From Heterocephalus glaber (lineage: Eukaryota > Chordata > Mammalia > Rodentia > Bathyergidae): a stretch of DNA of 64,000 bases. The notes beneath the pieces are model-generated. The model saw only the letters and a program-made list of their open reading frames with translations, ran no database searches and was not told the origin of the DNA. The number at the start of each line of letters is the position of its first letter. Position 1 is the first letter of the stretch. Location of the stretch: positions 17,083,484-17,147,483 of the forward strand of contig NW_004624734.1 of assembly GCF_000247695.1 (NCBI RefSeq), read 5' to 3'. The position numbers and the translations under genes are program-made. Shown in pieces: positions 49,030 through 60,609 of this stretch.

Positions 49030-51390
49030 TTTCTTTCATTTATTTTCTTCCTTTCTCACATGTCTGTGATTCCTATTTAGAAACAGGTAATGAAAATTCC
49101 AAAATATCCAAATAAGAAAGATGGCATTGTTCACCAAATCAAAGAGATGAACAAGAACTATGAATTATGGAAATTTTTTCATCTTAGGACATTTGCAAAG
49201 GTTTTTCCTGGAAAAGAAATGTATCAAAAGATGAGAATTATCTGATGTACTTAAATAATGTAGGAACTTGACAACTTCTTTTTGACATTTTATTATAAAA
49301 AGACAGACACTAAACATAACAGGCCACAGAGGAAGGAGTAGAGCCCTCAAAGCCAAATATTTAAGGCATAGCTACTCAAGGAGCCATAGAAATAAAATGA
49401 AGTTTTCTAATGAAATCTCTTTGGCATTATCTTCTTTCAGAGTGTTTTCAAAACACGTGGAACAGTCTATATCCCTAAGGATTCCTTTTCTCTAGTTGAT
49501 TTATGTGTTTACATATGTTAAACTACTCATTGTATTGTCTGCTATAAGAGAAAATTCATACCATGCAAATGGTTCAAGTCTAGGTGATTCAAGATGTATA
49601 TGTGGGAAGCTTTAGTATTTGGATGATATTTCACCCAGTGCGAAGGGGGAGACTCTTAAAAGCACAACGGGAAAGAGAGGATATATGCTGCTCTAAAACT
49701 GTTAACCCAGCTTTGGAGGTGTGACAGTGCCTCTCCTCTTTGCTCTTTGGATTAGATTCAATCGGGAAGTACATCAAAGAATATTAGGCATGCACAAAGC
49801 AGGTAAGAAATACAAAACAACTGGAGCTTGTCACTTTGATGTATAAGACAAGAAGTCAAACAATACATATGTCACCAATATGAGTGAAATCATCTTGTTT
49901 ATCATTACTTTTCAGTCAGCCATGGTCATGATGGAGGCTTCAAAGAAGAAATGGAATGTCACCAAGAAATGAGGGGAATTTCAATGGGAAGAAGATGGAG
50001 GGAAGGGAAATAGGATGCAAATGACTGAGTGTGTGAATTAGAGGGGGAAAACTCAACACAAATCACTTGCCATGTATGGCAGAAAGACAAATTTCACTTG
50101 AATTTTGTTTTATTAGGGCAGTTATTGCTAACTCAGATTTCTTATCAGGCAAAAGAGTTACTACAACTAAGAAAAGCAACCTGGCTTTGCTAAACCAATT
50201 TTAGAGGTCTGACAATATCTGTGCTCTTTACTCTTTGGATATAATTCATAAATGTAGTCACATTTTAAAAAGTTGAGCATCAAAGGGGAAATATTCTTTA
50301 TTTCCACAAGGAAAACAATACCTTCCCTTTCTATTTCTCTCATCCCTCTGTTCCACAAAATGGATTCAGAGTAATATTTCTTTTGTAAAAAGCAAACAAA
50401 AAATGAGAAAAGCAAATTGTGCAAGGACAGGGACAAAACGACTACTGACCCTCAGCGTCCCATCAGCATACCCTAAAAGCATAGGGAGCCAGCGTACACA
50501 GGCTCTGGCTCCACAGGCCTGATTCTAGGGTGTTCAATTCTTTTCAACACACTGTTCAAGCCAAACAATGCACACCTGTAAGCATGGATGTCCTTGTCAG
50601 CCACCACAGTGCAACTTTGTGTTGAAGAAAAGGGTGCTGTAGGACAGGAAAGATAAGTTTTAGGAAGTTAATGGAACTGTTCTTCAGGGTTCAGTATGAG
50701 GTTCCAGATCGAAGCTCCTAACAGAGCCCAGATTTGGTTCATTTGCTAAATGCTAAGTCCATTCTATTTCCATAGTATGTTCTCCAAGGTTTTTTTAGTT
50801 GGAACTGATTTTGTATTTGAGAGCAAAAGAAGAATGTATTCTGGCAAGCTGATGTTTCTGTCTGTGAAAAGCTGCCTTAAAAGGGGGCTGACAAACACCC
50901 ATCTTGGCCCTTCAGCATTTTTCTATGCGCTGAATGGGCTTCAGGAACATAGATCACTTTTACTGCAGAATGCAATACGTTTGATAATAAACTTTTAATC
51001 TCTCTTTATTGGGCTGCACATACAAACCCATTACTTTCTTGGCTAACACCAATACCTTACCTAATGGGAAAGATAAAGAGTGAGTTCAGTAAGAAATTTT
51101 ACAGAGCAGTTGATACTTGTATGAAAAGAGTAACCAAATTACCTAGCATTTATTTTCTCTCGTGTTCCTGGCATTATAAAATTGATTGATACTTCCTTTA
51201 CCCATCTCATACATAAGCATGTTGTGTCTTTGTGTGTTTTGTCAGCTCTAAATAGTTGTTTCCTTGGCATTAGAGAAACATTTTTTAACTGCCTGAGCAG
51301 AAAATATCTGATAGTTGCAGATTTCAGAAGGACAGGGAAAGGTGGTGGGGGGGGGATGCTCTGGATGCTGCAATATATGAGAGTGGATGA
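49030..51390. other. Intergenic DNA
   Basis: No gene or named SINE/LTR. Two similar short blocks lie at about 49705-49770 and 50185-50250 (see findings). Confidence 0.45.
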
Positions 51391-51395
51391 TGATT

Positions 51396-51409
51396 AATAG
51401 ATAATTTAT
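51396..51409. repeat. Target-site duplication, left copy, of L1 at 51410
   Basis: AATAGATAATTTAT here and AATAGATGATTTAT at 51953-51966 differ at one base. They bracket the L1 insertion. Confidence 0.75.
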
Positions 51410-51952
51410 TGTATAATAGGTAATGTGAAATAGGAAGAAAAGGGGCAAAGGGGAAGGAAGTGGGAGGGGTAGGGGAACGGAACGAAAGGAATGGAATTAA
51501 TATGAGAAAATGGCAAATTGGAAACAAAATCTTTGTAAATAGGGAAGAATGGAGGGGTTGAAGGGAGGGCTGGGCAAGGGTGAAAAATAAGAACCAAGAG
51601 AGACTATGTAAAGGTGCAAATTTCCAATGATGAATGTCATTATATTGTATACCTAAAATGTACCAATGATTAGAATGAATAATCAATAATGTAAAATAGG
51701 AAGAAAAGGTCCAAAGGAGGAGGGGTAGACGGAGGGGTAGGGGAAAGGAAAGAAGGGAAAGGAAAAATGCTGAGAAATGGAAAAAATGGAAATAAAGTCT
51801 TTGTAAATAGGGAAGGGTGGAGGGCATGAAGGGAGGGCTAGGAATGGGGAAAAAATAAGAACCAAGATGCATTATGTAACGGTACAATTCCCAATGAGAA
51901 ATGTAATTGTGTTGTATACCTACAATGTACCAATAAAAGAATTTAAGAAAAA
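51410..51952 (+). mobile_element. L1 insertion consisting only of duplicated 3' UTR
   Basis: A 543-bp plus-strand insertion with target duplications on both sides and a short A-rich end. It contains only 3' UTR. Two tandem units have a 266-bp period: 'gtgaaataggaagaaaagg' at 51425 and 'gtaaaataggaagaaaagg' at 51691. Each has a purine-rich block, 'aataagaaccaaga', 'ttgtatacct' and 'aatgtaccaat'. The purine runs make long accidental open frames on the opposite strand (51324-51887, 187 codons, Pro/Phe/Ser-rich); these are not genes. Confidence 0.9.
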
Positions 51953-51966
51953 AATAGATGATTTAT

Positions 51967-53350
51967 GAGTAGTTGTCCTCATTTAAGTGTAGATCTGACA
52001 AATGGTGAATGTATTTTAATGCTAGATGGACAGTTAATGCCTAAAATGCTTCATTACTTTCAATAGAGTTTTACTTTTACTAGACCAGTGACACATAAAA
52101 TAGTATTGTGAGTCCTGTTGGGAAAATGGTGTGTGTGTGCATGTGTATGTACATGCGTGAACACATACATGCATGTGTAAGAGGTACGTTCAGAAATTAG
52201 TATCCCCATCTCAGTCATGTGGTCATTTCGCTGAGCTTGCAAGATGTATGCATAGTTCCACAGCTGTTTAGTAGCATAATAGAGCATCCTGACTTCCGTC
52301 CCACTGTGACTTTTACCACAATAATAAATATCTTCACTCCTCCAGTATTCATTAGATGCATGCCCCCTTGTGCCACTATTGATCAGTCAGTGGCTTATCT
52401 GAATTATATTCATTCTCAGGTTTACTTAAAATAATCTTTAGAAATTAATATTCTTGTCAAAGTGATTGGTAAAAGATCAACTCAGTGAACTAAATGAAGC
52501 CTAAGGTTTTCATTTTGTGGCTGTGAGAGGAGACATATTCTCATTTTTTCAAAGAATTTCGCTTAGAAAAGAAGAGACATTTGTTCCCTGTAATTATTTG
52601 TAACCACCTTGAAGCCACACATGGTGTGCCTTGAGATGATCATGAGGCCTTGCAGGGTGGGAAGAGACTGCTGTTGAGGAGAGTTGATCAAGCTACACAG
52701 GACAGTGACTAGGTCAAGCCTTGCCTGATCTTGTTTTTCCTTTCTAACTGAAAAGGTTGAAAATAAATTCATTCTTTATGTAAAAGAAGTGAATTTTGTT
52801 TATTTGTTATTCATGGCTGAAATAACTGTAAATGCTGTACAAAGTTACATTTGAAGAAACCAAATTTCACACTCTTGATTTATTGCAAGAATTTTAGACT
52901 CAGTAAGAGATATTTACAAACATACTGTGCTAGCTGTACACATTATGTGCTCAGCCTCTTCCCAAACGTTTTTGAAAAATTGATTCAGAGAACAGGAACA
53001 CTAATGTGTCGAAAGTTTATGAGATTTTAATGTTTAAAAATGGATTTGGACTCATGTGTCACATTGTGTTGAATGTGGAATTGAAGAGGGAGGCACTTTC
53101 TCTCACTTGAGCTAAAGTCTAGTCTCTGGAGTGGAAGCTTCATCAGCAATGAAAACCTGGGCCAGCAGCTCACTCCAGGGTCACTATCAGCCAGGGCATG
53201 GGTGAAGCTTCTACAAGTGACCTGGAGAGCAGCTATCATCTACCCAAAGAGTGTAGAGATTGGTGGCAGAATGGAACGTACATTAAAGCTATATGTGAGA
53301 GTGTAGCAACCATATTCCTTTATCAATACTTATTTTATTAATTTATTTTC
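51967..53350. other. Intergenic DNA
   Basis: A short GT-rich run lies at 52128-52160. No gene or named repeat. Confidence 0.45.
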
Positions 53351-53352
53351 CA

Positions 53353-53382
53353 CTGTGAGGGATTGACCTCAGGGTACTAGAC
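53353..53382 (-). mobile_element. ID-like fragment
   Basis: 'actgtgagggattgacctca' with 'gggtactag' is the reverse 3' part of an ID element, directly before the B1-dID at 53383. Confidence 0.45.
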
Positions 53383-53570
53383 ATGCTGGATGTGGTAGTG
53401 TAAGCCTGTAATCTCAGTACTCTCAGAGGTTGAGGCAAGAGGATCACAGACTGAGCTCAACCTGGGCAATTTAGCCACTTAAAGAAACCATGGCTCAGAA
53501 TAAAAATAATGAGAAAGATTTGGGCTGTATATCTTTGTGAAGGCTCTGGGCTCAAACCCCAGTGACAAAT
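53383..53570 (+). mobile_element. B1-dID SINE
   Basis: 'gctggatgtggtagtgtaag', 'cctgtaatctcagtactctc', 'gaggttgaggcaagaggatc' and 'cctgggcaatttagccac' form the B1 part. An AATAAAAATAATG linker and an ID-like 'gggctgtatatctttgtg...gggctcaaaccccagtg' follow. A complete composite. Confidence 0.85.
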
Positions 53571-53829
53571 GTGCACACACACATACCCCAAAGATTGTTT
53601 TACTTTATGTAAAACACAAATTAACTTTATCCCCATAGGTGTGGCTTGAGTATGGCTACTACTTTTCAAAGTATACAGAAAATGAGGGGAAATAGAAGCA
53701 TCAATGTACTACAGAGAAACTTGACAACACTATTTCACCCAGGGATGAATTTAAAATCTTCAGCAATAAAATATTGACAGTGTGTCAATAATACAATACA
53801 ATGACTGGGTCTTACCTAAAAACAAGGGG

Positions 53830-54180
53830 AGAAAGTTCAACAATCAATATCCCACACAAGACATCACCAGTACTCCTCAAAACTCTGTTATCAAAAACAA
53901 TAAAAGGTCTATGAAGGGGTCACAGTCAAGAACAGCAAAAATAGATATGACAAGATAATGTAATGTAGTATTCTGGGAGAGATCCTGAAATAGAAAAATA
54001 GAGGTTAAATCAAGGAAATCAAAATAAATTATGTACCTTAGCTAATAATAATCAGTCAATATCATTTAACTAATTTCAGTGAGTGTATCAGAATGTAAGA
54101 TAGGGGAAATGAGGTGGAGAATATAAGGAAACTTTCTTATGTAAATTTTTATGTAAATTTAAATTCTCCTAAAAAATAAA
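53830..54180 (+). mobile_element. Old L1-type 3' end-like relic
   Basis: 'actcctcaaaactctgttat', 'ggtctatgaaggggtcacag', 'tgtagtattctgggagagat', 'ctgaaatagaaaaatagagg' and 'gaatgtaagataggggaaat' occur in the order of a widespread ancient mammalian 3' end that I link to L1M. Family uncertain. Confidence 0.4.
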
Positions 54181-54189
54181 ATCAATTAA

Positions 54190-54555
54190 AATATAGCAAA
54201 TACCACCATGTTATTCTATTCTTGGGTATATAAACAACAGAAATATGCATATAAATTTATGGCATATGTGTATAGAAATGTTTGCAACATTAGTATTCTT
54301 TATAGCTTTGAACTTGATGTAATCTACAAATCTTTCATTTATATAACTTATACAATGAATATATATATGCATATATACTGTGGTCGATTCACTGTGAATC
54401 TCTGGGTACCAATTAGAGCATGTCAACTGCAATCACATGTAACAACACAGAAAAAACTCAAAACTATACAAAGAAAATCATTCAACATGAGGTAAATGCT
54501 ACATGATTCTATTTATATAAAATTAAAATATCCAAAAGATCATCAATACCTACTT
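54190..54555 (+). mobile_element. Old L1 (L1M) ORF2 end and 3' UTR
   Basis: 'ctattcttgggtatataaac', 'gtttgcaacattagtattct', 'tgctacatgattctatttat' and 'ataaaattaaaatatccaaa' match the ORF2 end and adjacent 3' UTR of old L1s. A younger L1 starts just after it. Confidence 0.5.
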
Positions 54556-55518
54556 TGAGAACATGTATACTAGTAAGATGGAAAAGACAGAAGAAATGAA
54601 TAGATTCCTAGATATATATGACTTGCCAAAGTTGAATAAAAAAATATAAAAGTTATAAACAACTCAGTATCAATGAACTTGAAAATGTAATTAAAATCTT
54701 ACCAACAAAAAAAGTCCAGTCCTGATGGCTTCACTGCTGAATTTTACAAGAAATTTAGAGAAGAGCTAATTCCATTATTTCTTAAATACTTTAATAGAAT
54801 TGAAAGGGAAGTGGTACTCCCAAATTCATTCCTGGAAGCAAGCATTACCTTGATTCCAAAAGCAGAGAAAGACCCAACCAAAAAAAGAGAACTACAGGTC
54901 AATCTCTATAATGAACATAGATGCAGAAAACCTCAAGAAGATGCTGGAAAACAGAATGCAGAAGATTATCAAGAAGATCACACACCTTGACCAAGTGGGA
55001 TTCATCCCAGGGATGTAGGGATGGTTCAACATACACAAATCAATAAATATAATATACCATATTAATAAAGTCAAGGACAAAAACCAGATGATCATCTCAA
55101 TAGATGCAAAAAAAAATTTTGACAAAGTCCAACACCCACTCATTAAAAAAAAAAAAACTACAGAAAATTGGAATAGACAGCCTTTATCTCAACATGATAA
55201 AAGCCATCTATGAAAAACCAATAGCCAATATCATACTACATGGACAAAAACTAAAATCCTCCACACTAAAATCAGGACAAAAGAAAGGTGTAGACTATCA
55301 CCACTCTGGTTCAATATAGTTCTGGAAATATTAGCCACAGCAGTTAGACAAGAGAAAGAAATAAAAGGAATTAAGATAGGAAATGAAGAAGTTAAACTAT
55401 CCTTATTTGGAGATGACATATAGATACTCTATATAGAAGATCTGAAAAACTCCACCAAAAGACATGTAGACTTAATAATCAAATTCAGTAGAGCAGCTGG
55501 ATACAAGATCAAAGCTAA

Positions 55519-55534
55519 AAAATCAATACTCTTG
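55519..55534. repeat. Target duplication, left copy, of ID at 55536
   Basis: AATCAATACTCTTGG (about 55520-55534) recurs as AATCAATAGTCTTGG at 55630-55644 with one mismatch, flanking the ID. Confidence 0.75.
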
Positions 55535-55631
55535 GGCGGGGGATTTAGCTCAGTGGTTCTGAGTGGTTCATTTGCCTCCCAAGCACAAGGTCCTGAGTTC
55601 TAACCCCAGTACCAAAAAAAAAAAAAAAAAA
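55535..55631 (+). mobile_element. ID SINE inserted in L1
   Basis: GCGGGGGATTTAGCTCAGTGG start, B-box region 'gagttctaaccccagtacc' and an A tail of about 18. A short duplication, CAGTGGTTCT followed by GAGTGGTTCA, extends the A-box region compared with the IDs at 6731 and 21930. Target duplications match the L1 sequence, so the ID landed in an existing L1. Confidence 0.9.
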
Positions 55632-57547
55632 TCAATAGTCTTGGTTACACTAATAACAGACTCACTGAGTGAGGAATGGGGAAACAACTCCTTTCACAAT
55701 GCAAGAAATGATATATCTTGGTATCAGTCTAACAAAGGAATTAAAGACCTCTTCTCTGAAAACTACAGCACTCTGAAAAAAAGAGATTAAAGAGGATATC
55801 AGAAAATGGAAAGACATACCTTGTTCTTGAGTAGGAAGAATCAATAAAATTAAAATGCCCATATTTCCAAAACTGCTGTATAGATTCAATGCAATCCCAA
55901 TTGAAATTCCAACAGAATATTTCACAGAACTAGAGAAAACAATCCAAAAATTCATTTGGAACAAGAAGAGACCTAGAATAGCAAAAACAATTTTAGGCAA
56001 CAAAAACAAGGCAGGGGTATCACAATTCCCAACTTGAAACTATACTACAAAGCTACTGTGATAAAAACAGCATGGTACTGGCATAGAAACAGATCTGAGG
56101 ATCAGTGGAATCTATTAGAAGATCCAGAACCAATTCCAGACATACTCAGACACCTCATCTTTGACAAAGGAACCAAACACGTTCACTGGAGGAAAGGTAG
56201 CTTCCTTAATAAATAGTGCTGGAAAAACTGGATTTCAACTTGACAAAGATTAAATTAGACCCAGATCTTTCACCATGCAACTAAACTAAAATTGAAGTGG
56301 ATCAAAGATTTAAATATTAAAACAGAAACACAAATCTGCTGTAAGATAGGTTACATAGAATCATTGAAGACATTGGCATAAGCAGTCGCAGGAAAACTAT
56401 CATAAAGAATCAGTAACTGGCATCTCATTAAAAAGCTTTTGCACATCAAGAGAAACCACCAACAGAGTGAAGAGACAACCCACAGTGTGGAAAAACAAAA
56501 TTTACCAGGTGTTCCCCAAAGCACTACTATCTAGAATATGTAAAATATTCAAAAAAATCAGACTCCCCAAACTTAAAAACCAAATCAAAAAATGGGCATC
56601 TGAAATGAATAGACATTTCTCAAATGAAGAAGTAGAAGCAGCAAATAAATACATGAAAATACATTCAACATCACTGCTCATTTGAGAGATGCAAATGAAA
56701 ACAATGCTGAGATTTCACCTCACCTCAGAAACAATGGCTGCTATCCAGAAATAAACCAATAACAAATGCTGGAGGGGATTTTGGGGAAAAGGAATCCTGC
56801 TCCACTGCTGGTGGGAATGCATACTGGTGCAACCACTGTGGAAATCAATGTGGAGATTCCTTGAAAAAACAGGATTAAAGGTCCCATTTGACCTCATTAT
56901 TCCACTTCTGGGTATGTTCTCAAAACAGTTAAAAGCATAATACCACAGTGATATATGGGCACTTATATTTATAGTGGCACAATTTGTAATAGCTAATTCT
57001 TGGAAATAGCCCAAATACCCATCAACTGGTGTTTGGATAAAGAAGAAGTGGTGGGTTTTTTGCTTTTTTGTTTTTTGTTTTTAGTAAAATGGAGTACTAC
57101 TGAGCCATAAAGAAAGTCAAATTAGAGACATCTATAGCTAAATAGATGCACCTTGAGGATATACTCTTAAGTAAAATAAATAGGACAAATATGTGTAAAT
57201 ACTGAATTGTTTCTCTGGTTTGAGAAACTGAAAGTGTACATGAGGGCCAAAATGTATAATAAACATTGTGAAATTGGAAAAAAAGTTCAAAGGGGAAGGG
57301 AAACTAAGGAGGAGGGAAGGGGAAAGGAAAGATTGGAAAGAAAAAATGAGAAATGAAGGAGAAAACGGAAACAAAACTTTTGTAAATAGGGACAAGTAGA
57401 GAGATTAAAGGGAGGGAAGGGGAATGGGGAAGAAATAAGAATCCAGATACATCATGTACAGGTACAAATTCCCAATAATGAATGTGATCATAATGTACAT
57501 GTAAAATGCACCAATAAACCTAATGAATTAAAAAATAAAACAAGAGA

Positions 57548-57868
57548 ATGACCAGATACACCCTCTGGTTTAAAGACAGAGGGGGACACATGGCTAGAAG
57601 TGTAGGTGGCCTCTTGAAGCTGAGAGCAGCACCTCATGTCAGCCAGGGAGGAAATGGGGACCTCATCATCCAACCATGAAGATTCAGCTTACAGATGAGA
57701 ACTGGTTGCAGCCCACACTGTGTTGTTTGCTGTGGTGCCCTGAAGAGAACCAAGCCATGTCAGGCTTCTCAGCTTCAGAAACATGAACTAATGCCTAGGT
57801 GTTACTTCAATTTCCTAAATTTGTGACAAATTGTTACACAGAAGTAAAAAAACGAATACAATAATATA
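57548..57868 (+). mobile_element. MaLR LTR (MLT1C/D-like)
   Basis: 'ctagaagtgtaggtggcctc', 'ttgaagctgagagcagcacc', 'gccagggaggaaatggggac', 'ctcatcatccaaccatgaag', 'cttcagaaacatgaactaat' and 'gacaaattgttacacagaag' follow the middle and 3' part of the MLT1C/D group. The 5' part is missing. Confidence 0.65.
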
Positions 57869-57869
57869 C

Positions 57870-58690
57870 AGCTTTCCAAATCCATACAGAGAAATGTTTC
57901 TAAGTCTTTTTTAAAATTGCATAGTATTACATTACTTTGTTGTTATCTTTATGCATCTAAATACATTTAAATCTATTTCTAAAAGTCAATAAATAACATT
58001 AAAATAGGTACAATTATTCTACAATGTTTCACAGGTGTGTTTTGTCACCTTGGGGGAAAGTTATTGGGCCGGGACATAGGGGACTTGGACCTGAGGAATG
58101 TGGTAATTTTCTCATTCTTGATCTGAGTGTTGATTCTGAGAGTATTCAGGGAGGAAAATCTCATCAGTCTGTACACTGGTGACTTATGTAATTTTTCATA
58201 TATATTAAAATGTAAATTATATATTTATGTAATATGTATTACCTTAACAAAAGCTTTGTCTGAGAAAAGTTTTGTATCAGATTTACAGGATCTGGAAGCA
58301 TGACTATACTTTCCAGGCAATGGTTTGAGTTCTCCAATAACGTGCAATAAAGATAAAAGGGTACAGAGTGAAGAAAAAATATGAGAGAGAAAAGTGTAAA
58401 CTTTGAGGAAAGTGAAGGGATTGATGTCTTGTCTTTTAAATTGAAATTCTAGTTTTAGGTTTAATTACCTGAAATGAAGGGCAGAGAGAGAAAGAAGAAA
58501 CAATGATTGTTTTCACTGGATCAGCATTGAACAACTTTAGGGAGGATAACAGAATGCACTGCTTCTGTCTTAAAAGAGGCACCTCTCCTCATATATGCAG
58601 GAGTGTCCTCTTGTAGCAACAACCAACTGGTACTTCGCCATCCATGGCTTCATCTGCATACTTGTAATAAGTGAGCAAATATTATGTATT
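57870..58690. other. AT-rich intergenic DNA with an L1M-like end
   Basis: 58090-58200 ('ttgatctgagtgttgattct', 'gtctgtacactggtgactta', 'tgtaatttttcatatatatt') resembles an old L1 3' end on plus. The rest is unassigned. Confidence 0.4.
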
Positions 58691-58699
58691 CCATGAGCC

Positions 58700-58870
58700 A
58701 TTATAAACATGAACTCTACAGCCAGATTTATTGTGTTCAAATTCGAGCTCCACTACTTAGTAACTGTGGAACTTGGGCATGGAGTCAAGCATGCCTCATT
58801 TCTTCCTGAGGAACTGGTATACTAAAGATAAACAACTATATAATAGAGATGAGGATTAAATGGAAGCTCC
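58700..58870 (+). mobile_element. MIR SINE
   Basis: 'catgaactctacagccagat', 'tgtgttcaaattcgagctcc', 'actacttagtaactgtgg', 'aacttgggcatgg' and 'gagatgaggattaaatgg' follow forward MIR. The B-box-like GTTCAAATTC is still visible. Confidence 0.8.
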
Positions 58871-58934
58871 CTTCTTATGTTAGCTATTACTCTACATCAG
58901 CCTTGCAAATTCATTCAATAAATCATAGAACAAA

Positions 58935-59062
58935 TACACGAGGAATTCATTTTTACCCCAATTTATTACATGAAACTCTTTAAGTAACTTGACAGAGGTC
59001 ACACAACTTGTAAATTGGAGAACAGAGTTTGAAATTAAAATGTGTGACTTTCTCCTTCTCAA
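58935..59062 (-). mobile_element. MIR SINE fragment
   Basis: 'ttaagtaacttgacagaggt', 'cacacaacttgtaaattgg' and 'agaacagagtttgaaattaa' follow reverse MIR. Confidence 0.68.
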
Positions 59063-59069
59063 ATCCTCC

Positions 59070-59765
59070 GAAGACCCCGCTGCTCCCTAAAATGCTCTCA
59101 CCTACTAAATGAAGTTATTTCTTTTGGGATGGGATTCATTTTACTATGCTTTAAACATATTTCTTACCAATGTAAAGTGACTAGAAAATTTATTAAACTG
59201 CATAAATTTATTAATGTGCATGGTTATAGTCTTGCAATAATAAAGGGAATTTAGGTAATTTTCATTATTTTGCATTTATAGAAGTAAATGCTGTAAATTA
59301 ATATCAAATTACTGAAGTCTCTTTTTGGTCAATGTACTTCAGAAGACAATTCACATTTCTATTATAACCTTTTTAGTATAATGCTGAAATAACCTTAACT
59401 CTTTATTTCAAAGTGTTTATATAGCTACTGTTATTTACCTATGTAAGTCTGAGATAGTTTTAAGAAATCCGTAATGTCCCTTCTCAAGAGGCACACTTAG
59501 TAGATCTATGTAGGAAGTAGTTCAGGACCCAACCTACCAATAATCCTGGCTTTTAGCTGGTCGACAGGGGAAACTGTACTTAGGATCAGTGCAGGATCAG
59601 AGGCAAATAGAGTATTACAGAAACCACAAAGCAGCTTAGAGTAAGCTCTGTCTTATCTTGATTGTGGTTATCTGTTCCTTTTCCAACTGACCTATAAGAA
59701 ATGAGATAAACCTTCTGAGGAAAAAGATAACAGCATTCTGAGATTCAACAATTTATCTATCACAT
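59070..59765. other. Intergenic DNA
   Basis: No gene or named repeat recognised. Confidence 0.45.
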
Positions 59766-59769
59766 GTAA

Positions 59770-60600
59770 TGTCTGTCATGTGATCAAAAATTACTAGGCA
59801 TACAAAAATTAGGATTAAGAGAAAAACCATAAACAGCTGATTCAGTTATTGGAATCAGACATAAGACTTTAAAATAATTATAATCAATATGTAGAGGAAA
59901 ATATGTGACAGAAAGTTGTTTTCTCCAGAGAACTGGAAACAGAAAAACTGTACCAAATGCTATGTCTACACCTAAAAACAATAGTAATTAAAATCAAATC
60001 CCAGTAGATGAATTCAACTGCAGTCTTCAGAGATAATAAGGCAATTGGCAAGTGAGCTTTCTAGAGAGAAATAAAAGGGTGTTAAATATATACGGAATGA
60101 CCTAATATATATATATATATAAATATATATATGAGTCCCAGAAGTGTAGAAGAGAAACAGTATTTAAAAAGAAATAGAGAAAACTTTCTCAAAACTAAAA
60201 ACATTAAATTAAAAACTAACTTACAAATTCTGATTCTAAACAACAAGAATAAAAATGAAAATGATCATACTTAAATGCATAGAGAAATATTGATTATTTC
60301 TAATGTCAAAAAGAAACTATTATTAATTCATAGCAAAAAAAATTCTGTACTTTAAGTCAGTAACAGCATCCATGTAAGATCTCAAAAGAAACAAGGGATA
60401 GTAAAATTGAATTCAACGGAATTACTCTTATTAGTTTTTAAAATAATGCATTACAATAATTTTAAAGTGGAAAGAAAATAAAGGCATTTTTAAACATACA
60501 AAAAATGAAAAATTTTCATCAATGGAGTCACACTAAAGTAAATGCCAAAAGGAAAATTTTCAGGCAGAGAAAATGATCTGAGATCTAAAAAAATAGAACT
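59770..60600 (+). mobile_element. Old L1 or HAL1 ORF1-region relic
   Basis: 'gaatcagacataagacttta', 'aataattataatcaatatg', 'gagaactggaaacagaaaaa', 'tgagtcccagaagtgtagaa' and 'ctttctcaaaactaaaaaca' match the order of the ORF1 region of old mammalian L1/HAL1 elements. Near 60470-60560, 'aataaaggcatttttaaaca' and 'aagtaaatgccaaaaggaaa' continue it. An AT microsatellite (60104-60132) interrupts it. No ORF survives. Confidence 0.55.
60104..60132. repeat. (AT)n microsatellite
   Basis: Alternating AT with an AAA interruption. Confidence 0.85.
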
Positions 60601-60609
60601 GCCTGAAGG

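Larger units (their letters stand above)
54690..57130 (+). pseudogene. L1 ORF2 (reverse transcriptase) pseudogene
   Basis: Conserved ORF2p wording appears in pieces. The RT palm is at about 55394-55420, where the usual F-x-DD active-site box reads SLFGDD and is followed at 55421 by a stop. At 55855-56037 the frame reads [16 protein letters not shown] and [12 protein letters not shown]. At 56034-56216 it reads [15 protein letters not shown]. At 56467-56685 and beyond comes the C-terminal region. Stops, frameshifts and the ID insertion disable it. L1 ORF2p normally nicks DNA and reverse transcribes L1 and SINE RNA. Confidence 0.85.
54560..57545 (+). mobile_element. L1 LINE, about 3 kb, 5'-truncated, carrying an ID insertion
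   Basis: It starts in ORF2 between the endonuclease and RT domains and runs through RT and the C-terminal region to a single-unit 3' UTR. The end is '...aatgcaccaataaacc' at about 57525. The ID SINE at 55536 split it. It is the longest L1 in the window, with many substitutions, so older than the ID. Confidence 0.88.

Noticed and set aside
48783..49115. 110-codon frame
   Set aside because: It runs through the N gap and the TTTC microsatellite.
51324..51887. 187-codon minus-strand open frame, Pro/Phe/Ser-rich
   Set aside because: It is the reverse of the purine-rich L1 3' UTR duplication; low-complexity composition and the insertion structure explain it.
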